Of a DNA stretch of 41,333 nt, positions 1-11,673 are shown one piece after another. Source of the stretch: Rhodospirillaceae bacterium. GTDB lineage: Bacteria; Pseudomonadota; Alphaproteobacteria; GCA-2721365. Where the stretch lies: the NCBI GenBank assembly GCA_002721365.1, contig PBKC01000017.1:1-41333 (forward strand). Reading direction: 5' to 3'. The notes beneath the pieces are model-generated. The model had not been told where the DNA came from. It did no database searches and worked only from the letters and a program-made list of their open reading frames with translations. Positions within the stretch are counted from its first letter, which is position 1. Every line of letters begins with the position of its first letter. The position numbers were made by a program, and so were the translations under genes.

Positions 1-1064
1 AACGTGCCGCCCTGGTATTCCTCGGGCTTCAGCTTGCCGTCACGGGCGCGTGTCGCGAAGTCGCGCATTTCCGCCGAAATGGCGCTCAAGCCCTTTTGGT
101 CGGCGTTGCGGACGACCGGAGTCACCAGACCGTTGTCGACCGCGACCGCCACCGAAACGTCGACCGTGTTGTAGCGGAGCGTCGCTTTGTCGGTCCAAGT
201 CGCGTTCGCCGACGGAACCTTGCGGAGTGCCAGGGCCGTTGCACGGATCACGAAGTCATTGACCGACAACTTGTAATCCGCACCTTCGCGGCTGTTCAGC
301 TCCTTCCGCATCGCCAGAAGCGCGTCGATGTTGCAGTCGACGGTCAGATAGAAGTGGGGGATGGTCTGCTTGGCCTCGAGCAGGCGGCGCGCGATGACCT
401 TCCGCATGTTCGAGTTCGGAATCTCTTCGTAAGGCGCGGTGGGTTCCGCGGCAGGCGCCGAAGGCATTGCCATGGAGGCGGCAGCCGGAGCCGCGGTGGC
501 CTGACCGCCGGACATCGCGGCTTCGATGTCGGCCTTTACGATGCGGCCGTGCGGACCGGAACCGGTGACGGTCGCAAGGTCGAGCCCTGCCTGTTCCGCC
601 ATGCGCTTGGCGAGCGGACTAGCGAAGATACGCTCGTCACCGCTCCGCTTCGGCGCCGGCGCCGGTTCTGCCTTCGGCTCTTCCTTGGGCTCGGGCGCAG
701 GCGCGGTTTCGGCCTTTGCCGGGGCGGGCTCTTCCTTCGGTTCTGCCTCGGCCGGCTTGGTCTTCCCGCCGTCCGCGGCGGCGGCGCCGCTCTCGAAGCC
801 TTCCAGCGCCGATTCGTCCTCGTCCTCGCCCAGCAACACGGCGATGGGTGCGTTGACAGCTACGCCCTCGGTCCCCTCGGGAACCAGGATCTTCGCCATC
901 TTGCCCTCGTCGACCGCCTCGACCTCCATGGTCGCCTTGTCGGTCTCGACCTCAGCGATGACATCGCCGATTTCGACCGTGTCGCCCTCCTTCTTGAGCC
1001 ACTTGGCGAGGTTTCCTTCGGTCATGGTCGGCGACAGGGCCGGCATGGTGATCTGGATCGGCAT
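1..1064 (-). CDS. pdhC: Pyruvate dehydrogenase E2, dihydrolipoamide acetyltransferase (partial, 3' end outside window)
   Basis: E2 core of the pyruvate dehydrogenase complex, passing the acetyl group from lipoyl-lysine to CoA. The N-terminus MPIQITMPALSPTM opens a single lipoyl domain (about 1-78) with the lipoylated lysine at Lys43 in ETDKATME. An Ala/Pro/Glu/Lys linker follows, then a peripheral-subunit-binding domain (FASPLAKRMA to GRIVKADI), a second Ala/Pro linker and the start of the catalytic acyltransferase domain (SNMRKVIARRL, PHFYLTVD). The open frame runs off base 1, so the catalytic His motif near the C-terminus is not visible; 354 codons are present. ATG at 1064 has GGGGGAAG just upstream. 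It lies 61 bases after pdhB in the same direction, the usual E1alpha-E1beta-E2 order. Also called aceF. Confidence 0.96.
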   Translation of the reverse strand, partial: MPIQITMPALSPTMTEGNLAKWLKKEGDTVEIGDVIAEVETDKATMEVEAVDEGKMAKILVPEGTEGVAVNAPIAVLLGEDEDESALEGFESGAAAADGGKTKPAEAEPKEEPAPAKAETAPAPEPKEEPKAEPAPAPKRSGDERIFASPLAKRMAEQAGLDLATVTGSGPHGRIVKADIEAAMSGGQATAAPAAASMAMPSAPAAEPTAPYEEIPNSNMRKVIARRLLEAKQTIPHFYLTVDCNIDALLAMRKELNSREGADYKLSVNDFVIRATALALRKVPSANATWTDKATLRYNTVDVSVAVAVDNGLVTPVVRNADQKGLSAISAEMRDFATRARDGKLKPEEYQGGT

Positions 1065-1125
1065 ATCTTCCCCCGATGACGACAAAGGGCGCGGGCCGGC
1101 GCATGCGAGGCGCCGGCCGAACGCG

Positions 1126-2109
1126 CTAACGGTAACAGACGGCCTTGACGGCCTCGACCACGCGCTCGACGCTCGGCAGCATCAACGTCTCCAGATTGGC
1201 CGCATAGGGCATGGGGACGTCGACGGCACTCACCCGCTTGATGGGCGCGTCTAGATAATCGAACGCTTCGTCCACGATGATCGCCGCAATGTCAGCCGCC
1301 ATACCGGCATGGGGCCAGCATTCCTCGACCACGACCAGCCGGTTGGTCTTCTGGACCGATGCGATCACGGTCTCGGTATCGAGCGGTCGTAACGTGCGAA
1401 GGTCCACCACCTCAGCGTCGATTTCTTCGCTCTCGGCAAGCTGGGCTGCGGCGCCCAGGGCGTATTCCATGCCGCGGGAAAAACTGACGATGGTGACGTC
1501 CTTCCCCTCCTTCACGACGTCGGCGACGCCGATCGGCACCGTGTGGTCTTCGTCGTCCGGCACATCGAAGCTGCGTCCGTAGATGATCTCGTGTTCAAGG
1601 AACACAACCGGATTGGGAGACCGGATCGCCGACTTGAGCAGCCCTTTGGCGTCGGCCGCTCCGTAAGGCGCGATCACCGTGAGCCCCGGTACATTGGCAT
1701 ACCAGGCGGAATAATCCTGGGAGTGCTGAGCCGCCACCCGCGAGGCGGCGCCATTGGGGCCGCGGAAGACGATCGGGCAGCGCATCTTGCCGCCGGACAT
1801 ATAGAGGGTCTTGGCGGCCGAATTGATCACCTGGTCGATCGCCTGCATGGCGAAGTTCCAGGTCATGAACTCGACGATCGGCCTCAAGCCGGTCATCGCC
1901 GCGCCGACTCCGAGCCCGGCGAAGCCGTGTTCGGTAATCGGCGTGTCGACCACGCGGCGCGGTCCGAATTCCGCCAGCAATCCTTGTGTGACCTTGTAGG
2001 CCCCTTCGTACTCGGCGACCTCTTCCCCCATCAGGAAGACGTTTTCGTCGGCACGCATCTCTTCGGCCATGGCATCGCGCAAGGCCTCACGAACGGTCTG
2101 TTTGGGCAT
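1126..2109 (-). CDS. pdhB: Pyruvate dehydrogenase E1 component subunit beta
   Basis: Beta subunit of the alpha2beta2 thiamine-diphosphate E1 that decarboxylates pyruvate and reductively acetylates the E2 lipoyl group. The 327-residue product shows transketolase pyrimidine-domain signatures ([36 protein letters not shown]) and the C-terminal transketolase domain ([28 protein letters not shown]). It begins directly with the E1beta fold at [10 protein letters not shown]; many alphaproteobacterial PdhB proteins carry an extra N-terminal lipoyl domain of over 100 residues, which is absent here. Eight bases separate it from the pdhA stop, so the two are certainly co-transcribed and probably translated together. 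Confidence 0.97.
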   Translation of the reverse strand: MPKQTVREALRDAMAEEMRADENVFLMGEEVAEYEGAYKVTQGLLAEFGPRRVVDTPITEHGFAGLGVGAAMTGLRPIVEFMTWNFAMQAIDQVINSAAKTLYMSGGKMRCPIVFRGPNGAASRVAAQHSQDYSAWYANVPGLTVIAPYGAADAKGLLKSAIRSPNPVVFLEHEIIYGRSFDVPDDEDHTVPIGVADVVKEGKDVTIVSFSRGMEYALGAAAQLAESEEIDAEVVDLRTLRPLDTETVIASVQKTNRLVVVEECWPHAGMAADIAAIIVDEAFDYLDAPIKRVSAVDVPMPYAANLETLMLPSVERVVEAVKAVCYR

Positions 2110-2117
2110 CGGGCGCC

Positions 2118-3134
2118 TCAGGCTTCCAGGACGACGTCGGTATAGAGCTCGGCGGCGTCCGGTTCCGGCGCGCTCTGCGCGAATTCGGCCGCTTCGTTGA
2201 TGATCTCCTTGATCTCGCGATCGATGTCCTTCAGCGCAGCCTCGTCAGCCGCCTTCTCCGAAAGGATGCGTTCGCGGAGCTGATTGATCGGGTCACGCTC
2301 GGTCCGCATTTTCTGGACCTCTTCCCGCGTCCGGTACTTGCCCGGATCCGACATCGAATGTCCGCGATAACGGTAGGTGAGCATTTCCAGGACGACGGGG
2401 CCCTCGCCCGCACGCGCCTGCTTCACCGCTTCGTCACCCGCCTGTTTCACGGCCAGAACATCCATGCCGTCGACCTGGACACCGGGAATGCCAAGCGACT
2501 CCCCGTGGCGGTAGAGCTCGACCGAGGCACTGGCGCGCTTTACCGAGGTTCCCATGCCGTACTGGTTGTTCTCGACGACATAGATCACCGGCAGCTTCCA
2601 TAGGGCCGCCATGTTGAACGATTCGTAGACCTGCCCCTGATTCGCCGCCCCGTCGCCGTAATAGGTGACGCAGACCCGATCGGTCTTCTTGTACTTCATG
2701 CCGAAGGCGATGCCGGTGCCCAGCGAAACCTGTGCCCCGACGATGCCGTGCCCGCCATAGAAGCCGTTCTCGGGGCTGAACATGTGCATCGAGCCGCCCT
2801 TGCCCTGAGAGATGCCGGCGGCGCGGCCGGTAAGCTCCGACAGGACGGCCTTCGGATCGACCCCGCGGGTCACCGCATGCGCGTGGCAGCGATAGCCGGT
2901 GATCATCGCGTCGTCCTTGTCGATCGCGTGCTCCATACCGACCACCACGGCTTCCTGGCCGATATAGAGGTGACAGAAGCCACCGATCAGGCCCATGCCG
3001 TACATCTGCCCCGCCCGCTCCTCGAAGCGGCGGACCAGAAGCATCTGCCGGTAATAGGTGAGAAGCTCTTCGGCCGAGGCCGCCGGCTTGGTGGCTTCAG
3101 CGGCGTCGTTGCGCTTCTTCCTGGCTACGGCCAT
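2118..3134 (-). CDS. pdhA: Pyruvate dehydrogenase E1 component subunit alpha
   Basis: Alpha subunit of E1, which binds thiamine diphosphate with PdhB. The 338-residue protein contains the TPP motif GDG (160-162) followed by NN (189-190) in [10 protein letters not shown], plus the E1alpha signatures [27 protein letters not shown] and the loop [16 protein letters not shown] chose ATG 3134 because GGAGG lies directly upstream and the family starts with a short basic tail before [19 protein letters not shown]. An upstream in-frame ATG at 3146 would overlay that ribosome binding site. A candidate promoter lies at 3190-3219. It is first of the pdhA-pdhB-E2 group, downstream of the ftsB-like gene. 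Confidence 0.97.
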   Translation of the reverse strand: MAVARKKRNDAAEATKPAASAEELLTYYRQMLLVRRFEERAGQMYGMGLIGGFCHLYIGQEAVVVGMEHAIDKDDAMITGYRCHAHAVTRGVDPKAVLSELTGRAAGISQGKGGSMHMFSPENGFYGGHGIVGAQVSLGTGIAFGMKYKKTDRVCVTYYGDGAANQGQVYESFNMAALWKLPVIYVVENNQYGMGTSVKRASASVELYRHGESLGIPGVQVDGMDVLAVKQAGDEAVKQARAGEGPVVLEMLTYRYRGHSMSDPGKYRTREEVQKMRTERDPINQLRERILSEKAADEAALKDIDREIKEIINEAAEFAQSAPEPDAAELYTDVVLEA

Positions 3135-3189
3135 CCCACCTCCCATTTCGGCGATTGCCGACCTTGTTCGCACCCCATCGGCGCGCGCG

Positions 3190-3219
3190 AAGATAAATGG
3201 AAAACGCCGGATCAGGCAA
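3190..3219 (-). promoter_or_regulatory. Candidate sigma70 promoter for pdhA
   Basis: Reading the minus strand, TTGCCT (3219-3214) is followed after 18 bases by TATCTT (3195-3190), about 55 bases before the pdhA start. Each hexamer matches four of six consensus bases. It lies in the 136-base gap between the ftsB-like gene and pdhA, the largest gap within this gene group. Assignment rests on sequence matching only. Confidence 0.4.
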
Positions 3220-3270
3220 GCGCGGGGCCGGCGGTCGAGATACCACCCGCCGCAGGGTTGCGGCCGGCGG

Positions 3271-3594
3271 TTATCGGTTCTTGTCGGTGTAGTAGAACAC
3301 CAGTTCGCCAGGGGCGGCGTAGTTCAGGACCGCCCGGGCGCGTTCGTCGAGAAGATCCGGGTCGAGTCCGCCTCTCCCCAGAAGCGACACACGGTGCTGG
3401 AGCTGCACATGTTCTTCTCGGAGAGAGGCGTAAAGAGACTTCGCCTGATCGATCTCCCCGGAGATGCGCAGATAGGCCATCAGCCCGCGATCGCCCTGAA
3501 CGGTATGGTAGCCGAAATAGGCGATCGCGCAGCTGCTGAGAACCGGCAGCGCTACCTGCTTGAGAATCCGACCATGTTTACCACGCCACCGCAT
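3271..3594 (-). CDS. FtsB/DivIC-like septum formation initiator
   Basis: Small bitopic division protein of the FtsB/DivIC family, expected to join FtsL and FtsQ in the divisome. The 107 residues begin with a basic cytoplasmic tail (MRWRGKHGR), one membrane segment (about 12-30), then a periplasmic helix likely to form a coiled coil (about 45-72, SGEIDQAKSLYASLREEHVQL). The C-terminal DPDLLDERARAVLNYAAPGELVFY is the family's end motif. Its place between eno and pdhA matches the usual alphaproteobacterial position. It starts 31 bases after the eno stop and is probably co-transcribed with it. The stop is followed by a GC-rich inverted repeat without a T-run. Confidence 0.85.
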   Translation of the reverse strand: MRWRGKHGRILKQVALPVLSSCAIAYFGYHTVQGDRGLMAYLRISGEIDQAKSLYASLREEHVQLQHRVSLLGRGGLDPDLLDERARAVLNYAAPGELVFYYTDKNR

Positions 3595-3625
3595 GGACGG
3601 AGGGAATCACGCCCGACGGCGCCGG

Positions 3626-4909
<1,284 letters not shown>

Positions 4910-5122
4910 TCAGATCCCCTGTTGGCTGGATTCATACATAATTGCTCAAATGCGCACTCATAACCGCGGCCCTTCGCGCTCTCCAAGCTGGCGGTATTGC
5001 CGTGGCGACGCTGGGGCGGAATATACCTCGTGCGGCCATCTCGAACAGTCGCTGCGCACGAGGATTAGGTCGCAATCCACGACCGGGCGCGCCGGCAATC
5101 AGAAGACAAGGGAGATTTCCAC

Positions 5123-5752
5123 ATGCCTAAAGGGCTTCGAATCGGCGCGGTCGCGGCGCTTCTGCTCGGGCTGGCCGGACTGCAACCGGCTGCCGCTCAG
5201 GACAGTCCCGTCCATTTGCGTGGCCAGCTGACGAGCGCGAATGACAACGGCTTTGAGATGACCACCGACGAGGGGAAGTCCGCCACCGTCGGCTATAGCG
5301 AGCATGTCGGTATCTTCACCGTGTCCGAAGCCGCGGTGAGCGATATCAAGGATGGACAGTTCGTCGGCATCACGTCGATCGAGTCCGGTGGTGAGCGGGT
5401 GGCGATCGAAGTGCATATTTTCGACGACTCGCTCCGTGGTCTCGGCGAAGGGCACTATCCATGGGACCTCATGGATACCGACAACATGATGACCAATGCC
5501 AATGTCGCCGAGATCGAAAGCGTCTCCGACGGTCAGACTCTCCAGGTCGACTACAAGCTGGAGAACAATGCCCCCGGTTCGCAGACCATCCGGGTTCCCG
5601 ACGATGCGACCGTCGTGAATCTGTTCCCGGCCGACATGTCCCTGATGAAACCCGGCGAGACGGTCTTCGTGATCGCGCAGGCGCAGGAAGACGGCAGCTA
5701 TATGGCCCTCGCCGTAGTCGTCGGACAGGATGGCGTCGTGCCGCCGATGTGA
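5123..5752 (+). CDS. Exported DUF5666-like protein of unknown function
   Basis: A 209-residue protein with a clear Sec signal peptide: basic MPKGLR, a hydrophobic core (about 7-20) and an AAAQ cleavage site near residue 26. The mature part looks like repeated small beta-barrel units (HLRGQLTSANDNGFEMTTDEG; DIKDGQFVGI; EVHIFDDSLRGLGEGHYPWD). It ends VVVGQDGVVPPM, a tail I recognise from a family of small periplasmic alphaproteobacterial proteins often labelled DUF5666. Function unknown. AAGGGAG precedes ATG 5123. It stands alone on this strand, divergent from eno and convergent with kdsA, so it has its own promoter in 4907-5122, where I found no convincing hexamers. Family membership is inferred from pattern memory. 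Confidence 0.75.
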   Translation: MPKGLRIGAVAALLLGLAGLQPAAAQDSPVHLRGQLTSANDNGFEMTTDEGKSATVGYSEHVGIFTVSEAAVSDIKDGQFVGITSIESGGERVAIEVHIFDDSLRGLGEGHYPWDLMDTDNMMTNANVAEIESVSDGQTLQVDYKLENNAPGSQTIRVPDDATVVNLFPADMSLMKPGETVFVIAQAQEDGSYMALAVVVGQDGVVPPM

Positions 5753-5803
5753 AGGTGGAAGCCCTGGTGCCGGTGGCCGCCTTCGCGGTTGCCGGCGCCG
5801 AAA

Positions 5804-6651
5804 CTACGACGACGGCGCCAGCGGGTTCGCCTTTGCCAGCCTGTCGAAAGCCAGCAGCGTTTCCAGCAATGCCGGCAGCTGCTTGAGCGGCACCATGTTG
5901 GGGCCATCGCTCGGCGCGTTGTCCGGATCCTGATGGGTCTCCATGAACACCATCGCCACGCCGAGGGAGATCGCCGCCCGCGCGAGAACGGGAACGAATT
6001 CACGCTGGCCGCCGCTGCGTCCGCCGAGGCCCCCCGGCTGCTGTACGGAATGAGTGGCGTCGAAGACCACCGGACAACCGGTCTTGGCGAGAATCGGGAT
6101 CGCCCGCATGTCCGAGATCAGCGTGTTGTAACCGAAGCTCACCCCGCGTTCGCAGACCAGCGCATTGGGATTGCCGGCGCCGTCGATCTTGGTGACCACG
6201 TTCGCCATGTCCCACGGCGCGAGGAACTGGCCCTTCTTCACGTTGATGACGCGCCCGGTCTTCGCGGCGGCAACCAGGAGATCGGTTTGCCTGCACAAGA
6301 AAGCCGGGATCTGCAGGACATCGACGACCTCTCCCACCGGTGCGCACTGGCCCGGTTCATGGACGTCGGTGAGGACCGGACAGCCGAATCGCTCCCTCAG
6401 CTCCGCCAGGATCGGCAGCGCCTTGTCCATGCCGATCCCGCGCGGTGCGTCGAGGCTGGTGCGATTGGCCTTGTCGAAAGACGTCTTGTAGACCAGCGGC
6501 ACGCCTAGCCGCGCGGTAAGCTCGGTCAACGCCTGGCACATTTCCAGCCCGTGGTTCCGGCTTTCCAGGGCGCAAGGTCCGGCGATCAGGGCGAGTGGCA
6601 GATCGTTACCGACCTCGAACGAGCCGATCCTCACATGACGGGGAGCCGTCA

Positions 6652-6652
<1 letters not shown>
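5804..6652 (-). CDS. kdsA: 3-deoxy-8-phosphooctulonate synthase (KDO-8-P synthase)
   Basis: Condenses arabinose-5-phosphate and phosphoenolpyruvate to KDO-8-phosphate, the precursor of the inner-core sugar of lipopolysaccharide. The 282-residue DAHP-synthetase-I fold protein shows LIAGPCALES, FDKANRTS, PVLTDVHEP, GQFLAPWDM and FDATHSVQQPGG. Cys27 in GPCALES sits where metal-independent enzymes such as E. coli KdsA have Asn, so this should be the metal-dependent class. ATG 6652 shares one base with the pyrG stop (TGATG), favouring coupled translation; an immediately preceding TTG is a less likely start. It is last of the tpiA-secG-pyrG-kdsA run. Confidence 0.97.
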
Positions 6653-8316
<1,664 letters not shown>

Positions 8317-8661
8317 TCACTGAGCCACCGGTGCGCTGGGCTCGGCGGGCTCGGCCGGCGTCTCGATCGGGGCGGGCGACTGCTGCTGCTGATCGAGAAT
8401 CGAGGTGGGCTCGACGCTCCGCGACGCCAGGATGGCGAGCAGCATGCTCATTCCCATGAAGCAGGCGGCGAGAATGGTCGTGATGCGCGTCAGCAGGTTG
8501 GCGGACTGCCGGCCGCTCATCAGGCCGCCGAAGCCGCCGCCCCCGCCTCCACCGCCGCCGCCGAGGCTGCCCAAGGCACCGCCCTCGCTCCGCTGCAGCA
8601 GAATGACGACGATCATCGAAATCGCCACGATCACGTGAATGACCAAAAGAACCGCAGTCAT
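8317..8661 (-). CDS. secG: Preprotein translocase subunit SecG
   Basis: Small inner-membrane subunit of SecYEG. The 114-residue protein has two membrane segments (about 3-22 and 56-78) flanking the conserved cytoplasmic stretch LLQRSEGGALGSLGGG, where a run of nine to ten glycines (about 34-43) extends the usual Gly-rich loop. SANLLTRIT is the typical start of the second segment. A Pro/Glu/Gln-rich tail (about 85-114) is of a kind often seen in alphaproteobacterial SecG. It lies between tpiA and pyrG, 69 and 27 bases apart, the standard alphaproteobacterial location. Confidence 0.95.
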   Translation of the reverse strand: MTAVLLVIHVIVAISMIVVILLQRSEGGALGSLGGGGGGGGGGFGGLMSGRQSANLLTRITTILAACFMGMSMLLAILASRSVEPTSILDQQQQSPAPIETPAEPAEPSAPVAQ

Positions 8662-8730
8662 TACCGAATTCCCACGTTCAGAAACATTGCCTATGGATAT
8701 CGCGTCGGCGCCATCCCGCCGACCGATCGT

Positions 8731-9504
8731 TCAACCGTCGCTGTCGGCCTTCGCTGCCGAACAGATCGTCCAGAACGAATCGGCACGCAAGCTCGCCCCG
8801 CCGACCAGGGCACCGTCAACATTGGCGATCGCCAAAATGGTCGCCGCATTCTCGGCGTTCACCGAACCGCCATAGAGGATACGGACCGCTTCGGCCAGAT
8901 CCGGCGAGATGTCGGCGAGCTTGGTGCGAATATGGGCATGGACCTCGGCAATGTCTTCCGCGGAAGGTGTTCGCCCGGTACCAATCGCCCATACCGGTTC
9001 ATACGCCACCACGACGTCCGTGGAACGCAGTCCATCCGGCAAGGAGCCGGAAATCTGATCGCCGACGACGTCGAGCGTCTGGCCGGCATCGCGCTCAGCG
9101 CCGCTCTCGCCCACGCAGACAATGGCGCACAGTCCTGCATTGATCGCCGCTGTCGCCTTCGCCCGAACATCCGAGTCCGTCTCGCTGTGGTCCGAACGTC
9201 GCTCGGAATGCCCGACGATGACGAACCGGCAGCCAAGATCGGCCAGCATCGGCGCGGCGATATCGCCTGTATGCGCGCCGGAGTCATGCGGCGAGCAATC
9301 CTGCCCGCCGAATTCGACGACGCTCTTATCCAGCGCGCCGCCGATATCGGCGATCAGCGTCGCCGGCGGGCAGACGGCGACCTCCACGGCGACAGGCTGC
9401 TGCTGCGCCTTCTCCGCCAGGGCCTGAGCCAGTGCGACACCGTCTTGCCGCAGGCCGTTCATCTTCCAATTGCCAACGACCAGCGGCCGCCGTTGCGCCG
9501 TCAT
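8731..9504 (-). CDS. tpiA: Triosephosphate isomerase
   Basis: Interconverts dihydroxyacetone phosphate and glyceraldehyde-3-phosphate. The 257-residue TIM barrel shows the catalytic Lys in VVGNWKMNG, the catalytic His in VGHSERR, the catalytic Glu with the mobile loop in AYEPVWAIGTGRTPS, and the phosphate-binding YGGSVNAEN. ATG 9504 fits the family start; a GTG five codons upstream (9519) is possible, and neither has a strong ribosome binding site. It heads the tpiA-secG-pyrG-kdsA run and is divergent from the ppiD-like gene. Confidence 0.96.
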   Translation of the reverse strand: MTAQRRPLVVGNWKMNGLRQDGVALAQALAEKAQQQPVAVEVAVCPPATLIADIGGALDKSVVEFGGQDCSPHDSGAHTGDIAAPMLADLGCRFVIVGHSERRSDHSETDSDVRAKATAAINAGLCAIVCVGESGAERDAGQTLDVVGDQISGSLPDGLRSTDVVVAYEPVWAIGTGRTPSAEDIAEVHAHIRTKLADISPDLAEAVRILYGGSVNAENAATILAIANVDGALVGGASLRADSFWTICSAAKADSDG

Positions 9505-9634
9505 TTCAGGGAGCACCACGCCAAGGATGAATTCGATGTCGACTACCTAGCACAGGGTGGCCGGACGGCAAAGGCCCGGCGCTGCATCGAGGAACGAAGG
9601 CAGGCGGCAATCCCGTAGGCGAGGAATTTCCGAG

Positions 9635-9663
9635 TTGCCGGGGGCGGCGTGCCCACCTATGAT
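9635..9663 (+). promoter_or_regulatory. Candidate sigma70 promoter for the ppiD-like gene
   Basis: TTGCCG (9635-9640), a 17-base spacer and TATGAT (9658-9663; five of six consensus bases) would start transcription near 9670, leaving a leader of about 60 bases before ATG 9731. It is the best promoter-like match in the 226-base divergent gap between tpiA and ppiD. Assignment is by sequence only. Confidence 0.5.
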
Positions 9664-9730
9664 GCGCGGCTGACTTCGTTTCGGGTTCTCGTTTCGTAAT
9701 TTCAATGGGTTAGACGGTCTTCTAGCGACA

Positions 9731-11620
9731 ATGCTTCAAAGTATGCGCCAAGGAGTCGCTTCATGGGTTCTGAAGGGATTCCTGATCATCATTGCTCTCA
9801 GCTTCGTGTCGTGGGGCGTCGGTGACATGTTCCGCGGCTCCGCAGACCCCGTCGTGGCGTCCGTTGGCGGACAGGATATCCATGCACGGCAGCTCGTTGA
9901 GCAGGTCAATCAGCAGGTTGAGCGTCTGAGCCGCGCCACTGGGGGTCAGGTCGATTTCGAAACGGCCCGCGAGCTGGGGGTGATCGATCAGACGCTTCAG
10001 CAGATGGTGGCACGTGCGCTCTTGACCGAGGAAGCGAACGATTTCGGGCTGGCGGTTCCTGATTCCACCATCACCGAGGCCATTCGCTCCAACCCGGCCT
10101 TCAAGAACGATTTGGGCACCTTCGACCGGCAGATGTTCCAGGCGGTGCTGCAGCGGAACGGCCTGACGGAGGCCGCTTATGTCGCATCGCTCCGCAACGA
10201 CATCGCGCAGCGTCAGCTGATCGGCAGCGTGGTTTCGGGGATGATCCTTCCCGATGCGCTCACGAAGACCTTCTACGGCCACCGCGAGGAAAAGCGAGTG
10301 ATCGACGCGGTCATCGTCACGGCGAACGACGTCGACGAAGTGGCGGAACCCGACGACGCGGCCATACAGGACTATTACGACAATCATGAAGACCAGTTCA
10401 CGGCGCCGGAATACCGCGCTCTGACCTACGTCACCATCACGCCCGCGGACCTGATGTCCTCGGTCGAAGTGACCGATGCCGAGGTCAAGGACCTCTATGA
10501 TGCGCGTATCGACAGCTTCCGGCAACCCGAGCAGCGGATCGTCGACCACTTGTTCTTCTCGGACGAGGAAACCGCCAAGGCCGCCTATGACCGCCTTTTG
10601 CGCGGCGAAGACCTCCTGAAAGTCGCGGCCGATATCAGCGAACTCGGCGCCGACGACGTTTCCCTGGGGTCGATCACCCGCAGCGAGCTTCCGGATGAAG
10701 CGGCCGAACCGGTTTTCGCCTTGAAGAATGGCGGCATCACCGTCCCCGTCAAGACGGCGTTCGGCTGGAACATCTATCGAGTGAACAGCATCCAGCCGGA
10801 GCATGTGCAGACGCTGGATGAGGTCCGCGCGGTTCTGCACGACGAGGTTGCGCGCGAACGGGCGTTGGACGTGATGGTCGAGCTCGGCAATACGCTCGAG
10901 GACCAGCTCGCGGCCGGCAGTACGCTCGAGGAAGCCGCGTCCTCTCTTGATCTCGAGGCCGTCAAGATCGAAGCCGTCGACAGTCGCGGTCTCGACCGCA
11001 AAGGCGATCCGGTCGACGTGCTGCCGAAGATTTCGGGTTTCCTCGATACCGCCTTCGAAACGCCGGTGGGGCTCGAATCGCCGCTGACCGAATCCGATTC
11101 CAGAGATGCGATGTACGTCGTACAGGTGGATGACGTGATCGACCCTGCCCTCCGCCCGCTGGATGAGGTCCGGGACGACGTCGTGGCTTCGGTCAAAGAG
11201 GAAATGCGCGTCGCGCGAGCCGGGGAGATCGCCGGCGAAATCGCGACCGCGGCTCGGGAAGGCGGTGACCTTTCCGCGGCGGCGAGCGCGCACGGCCTGA
11301 CGGTCCGGACCACGCAGGCATTCACCCGCCAGGGCACCGGTCTCGATCTCTCTTTGTCGCAGGAAGCGATCGACGCCATCTTCCGGCATCCGAAAGGAGC
11401 TGTGACCGACGCCATCAAGGCGGGGGCCACGAGCTATGTCGTCGCCAAGACGACCGATGTCGAGGTTCCGGCCTACAGCGATTCCGAACCAGCCGGTGCG
11501 ACGGTGCGCAATGAGCTTGCCGGGAGTTTCGAGCAGGATCTGCTCGGTGCTTTCGAGAAGGCGCTCCGCGATCGCTACGACGTCGCGATCAATCGCGAGA
11601 ATATCGATAAAGTCTTCTGA
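9731..11620 (+). CDS. ppiD: PpiD-like periplasmic foldase (SurA_N and PPIC-type rotamase domains)
   Basis: Membrane-anchored periplasmic chaperone/peptidyl-prolyl isomerase acting on newly secreted proteins. The 629 residues have a short cytoplasmic N-terminus, one membrane anchor (about 14-32, LKGFLIIIALSFVSWGVGD), an N-terminal SurA-like chaperone domain (about 36-200), a parvulin-type domain (about 245-345; FRQPEQRIVDHLFF to TAFGWNIYRVNSIQPEH) and a long helical C-terminal region. MLQSMRQGVASWVLKG is a typical family start, so the first ATG is chosen although its ribosome binding site is poor. PpiD rotamase domains are often inactive, so isomerase activity is not assured. It precedes trpE by 53 bases. 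Confidence 0.88.
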   Translation: MLQSMRQGVASWVLKGFLIIIALSFVSWGVGDMFRGSADPVVASVGGQDIHARQLVEQVNQQVERLSRATGGQVDFETARELGVIDQTLQQMVARALLTEEANDFGLAVPDSTITEAIRSNPAFKNDLGTFDRQMFQAVLQRNGLTEAAYVASLRNDIAQRQLIGSVVSGMILPDALTKTFYGHREEKRVIDAVIVTANDVDEVAEPDDAAIQDYYDNHEDQFTAPEYRALTYVTITPADLMSSVEVTDAEVKDLYDARIDSFRQPEQRIVDHLFFSDEETAKAAYDRLLRGEDLLKVAADISELGADDVSLGSITRSELPDEAAEPVFALKNGGITVPVKTAFGWNIYRVNSIQPEHVQTLDEVRAVLHDEVARERALDVMVELGNTLEDQLAAGSTLEEAASSLDLEAVKIEAVDSRGLDRKGDPVDVLPKISGFLDTAFETPVGLESPLTESDSRDAMYVVQVDDVIDPALRPLDEVRDDVVASVKEEMRVARAGEIAGEIATAAREGGDLSAAASAHGLTVRTTQAFTRQGTGLDLSLSQEAIDAIFRHPKGAVTDAIKAGATSYVVAKTTDVEVPAYSDSEPAGATVRNELAGSFEQDLLGAFEKALRDRYDVAINRENIDKVF

Positions 11621-11673
11621 TCGAGGACAGACCGGCGAGGCGGATTCCCCCGCGCCGCATCACAGGACCGACA

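Noticed and set aside
96..1079. 327-codon plus-strand open frame
   Set aside because: Antisense to the E2 gene, whose lipoyl, binding and acyltransferase segments are clear on the minus strand.
8535..8566. Short CCGCC-type tandem repeat
   Set aside because: It is simply the glycine-codon run of secG on the other strand, not a CRISPR or regulatory repeat.
9761..11389. 542-codon minus-strand open frame
   Set aside because: Antisense to the ppiD-like gene, with no recognisable domain and no start context.
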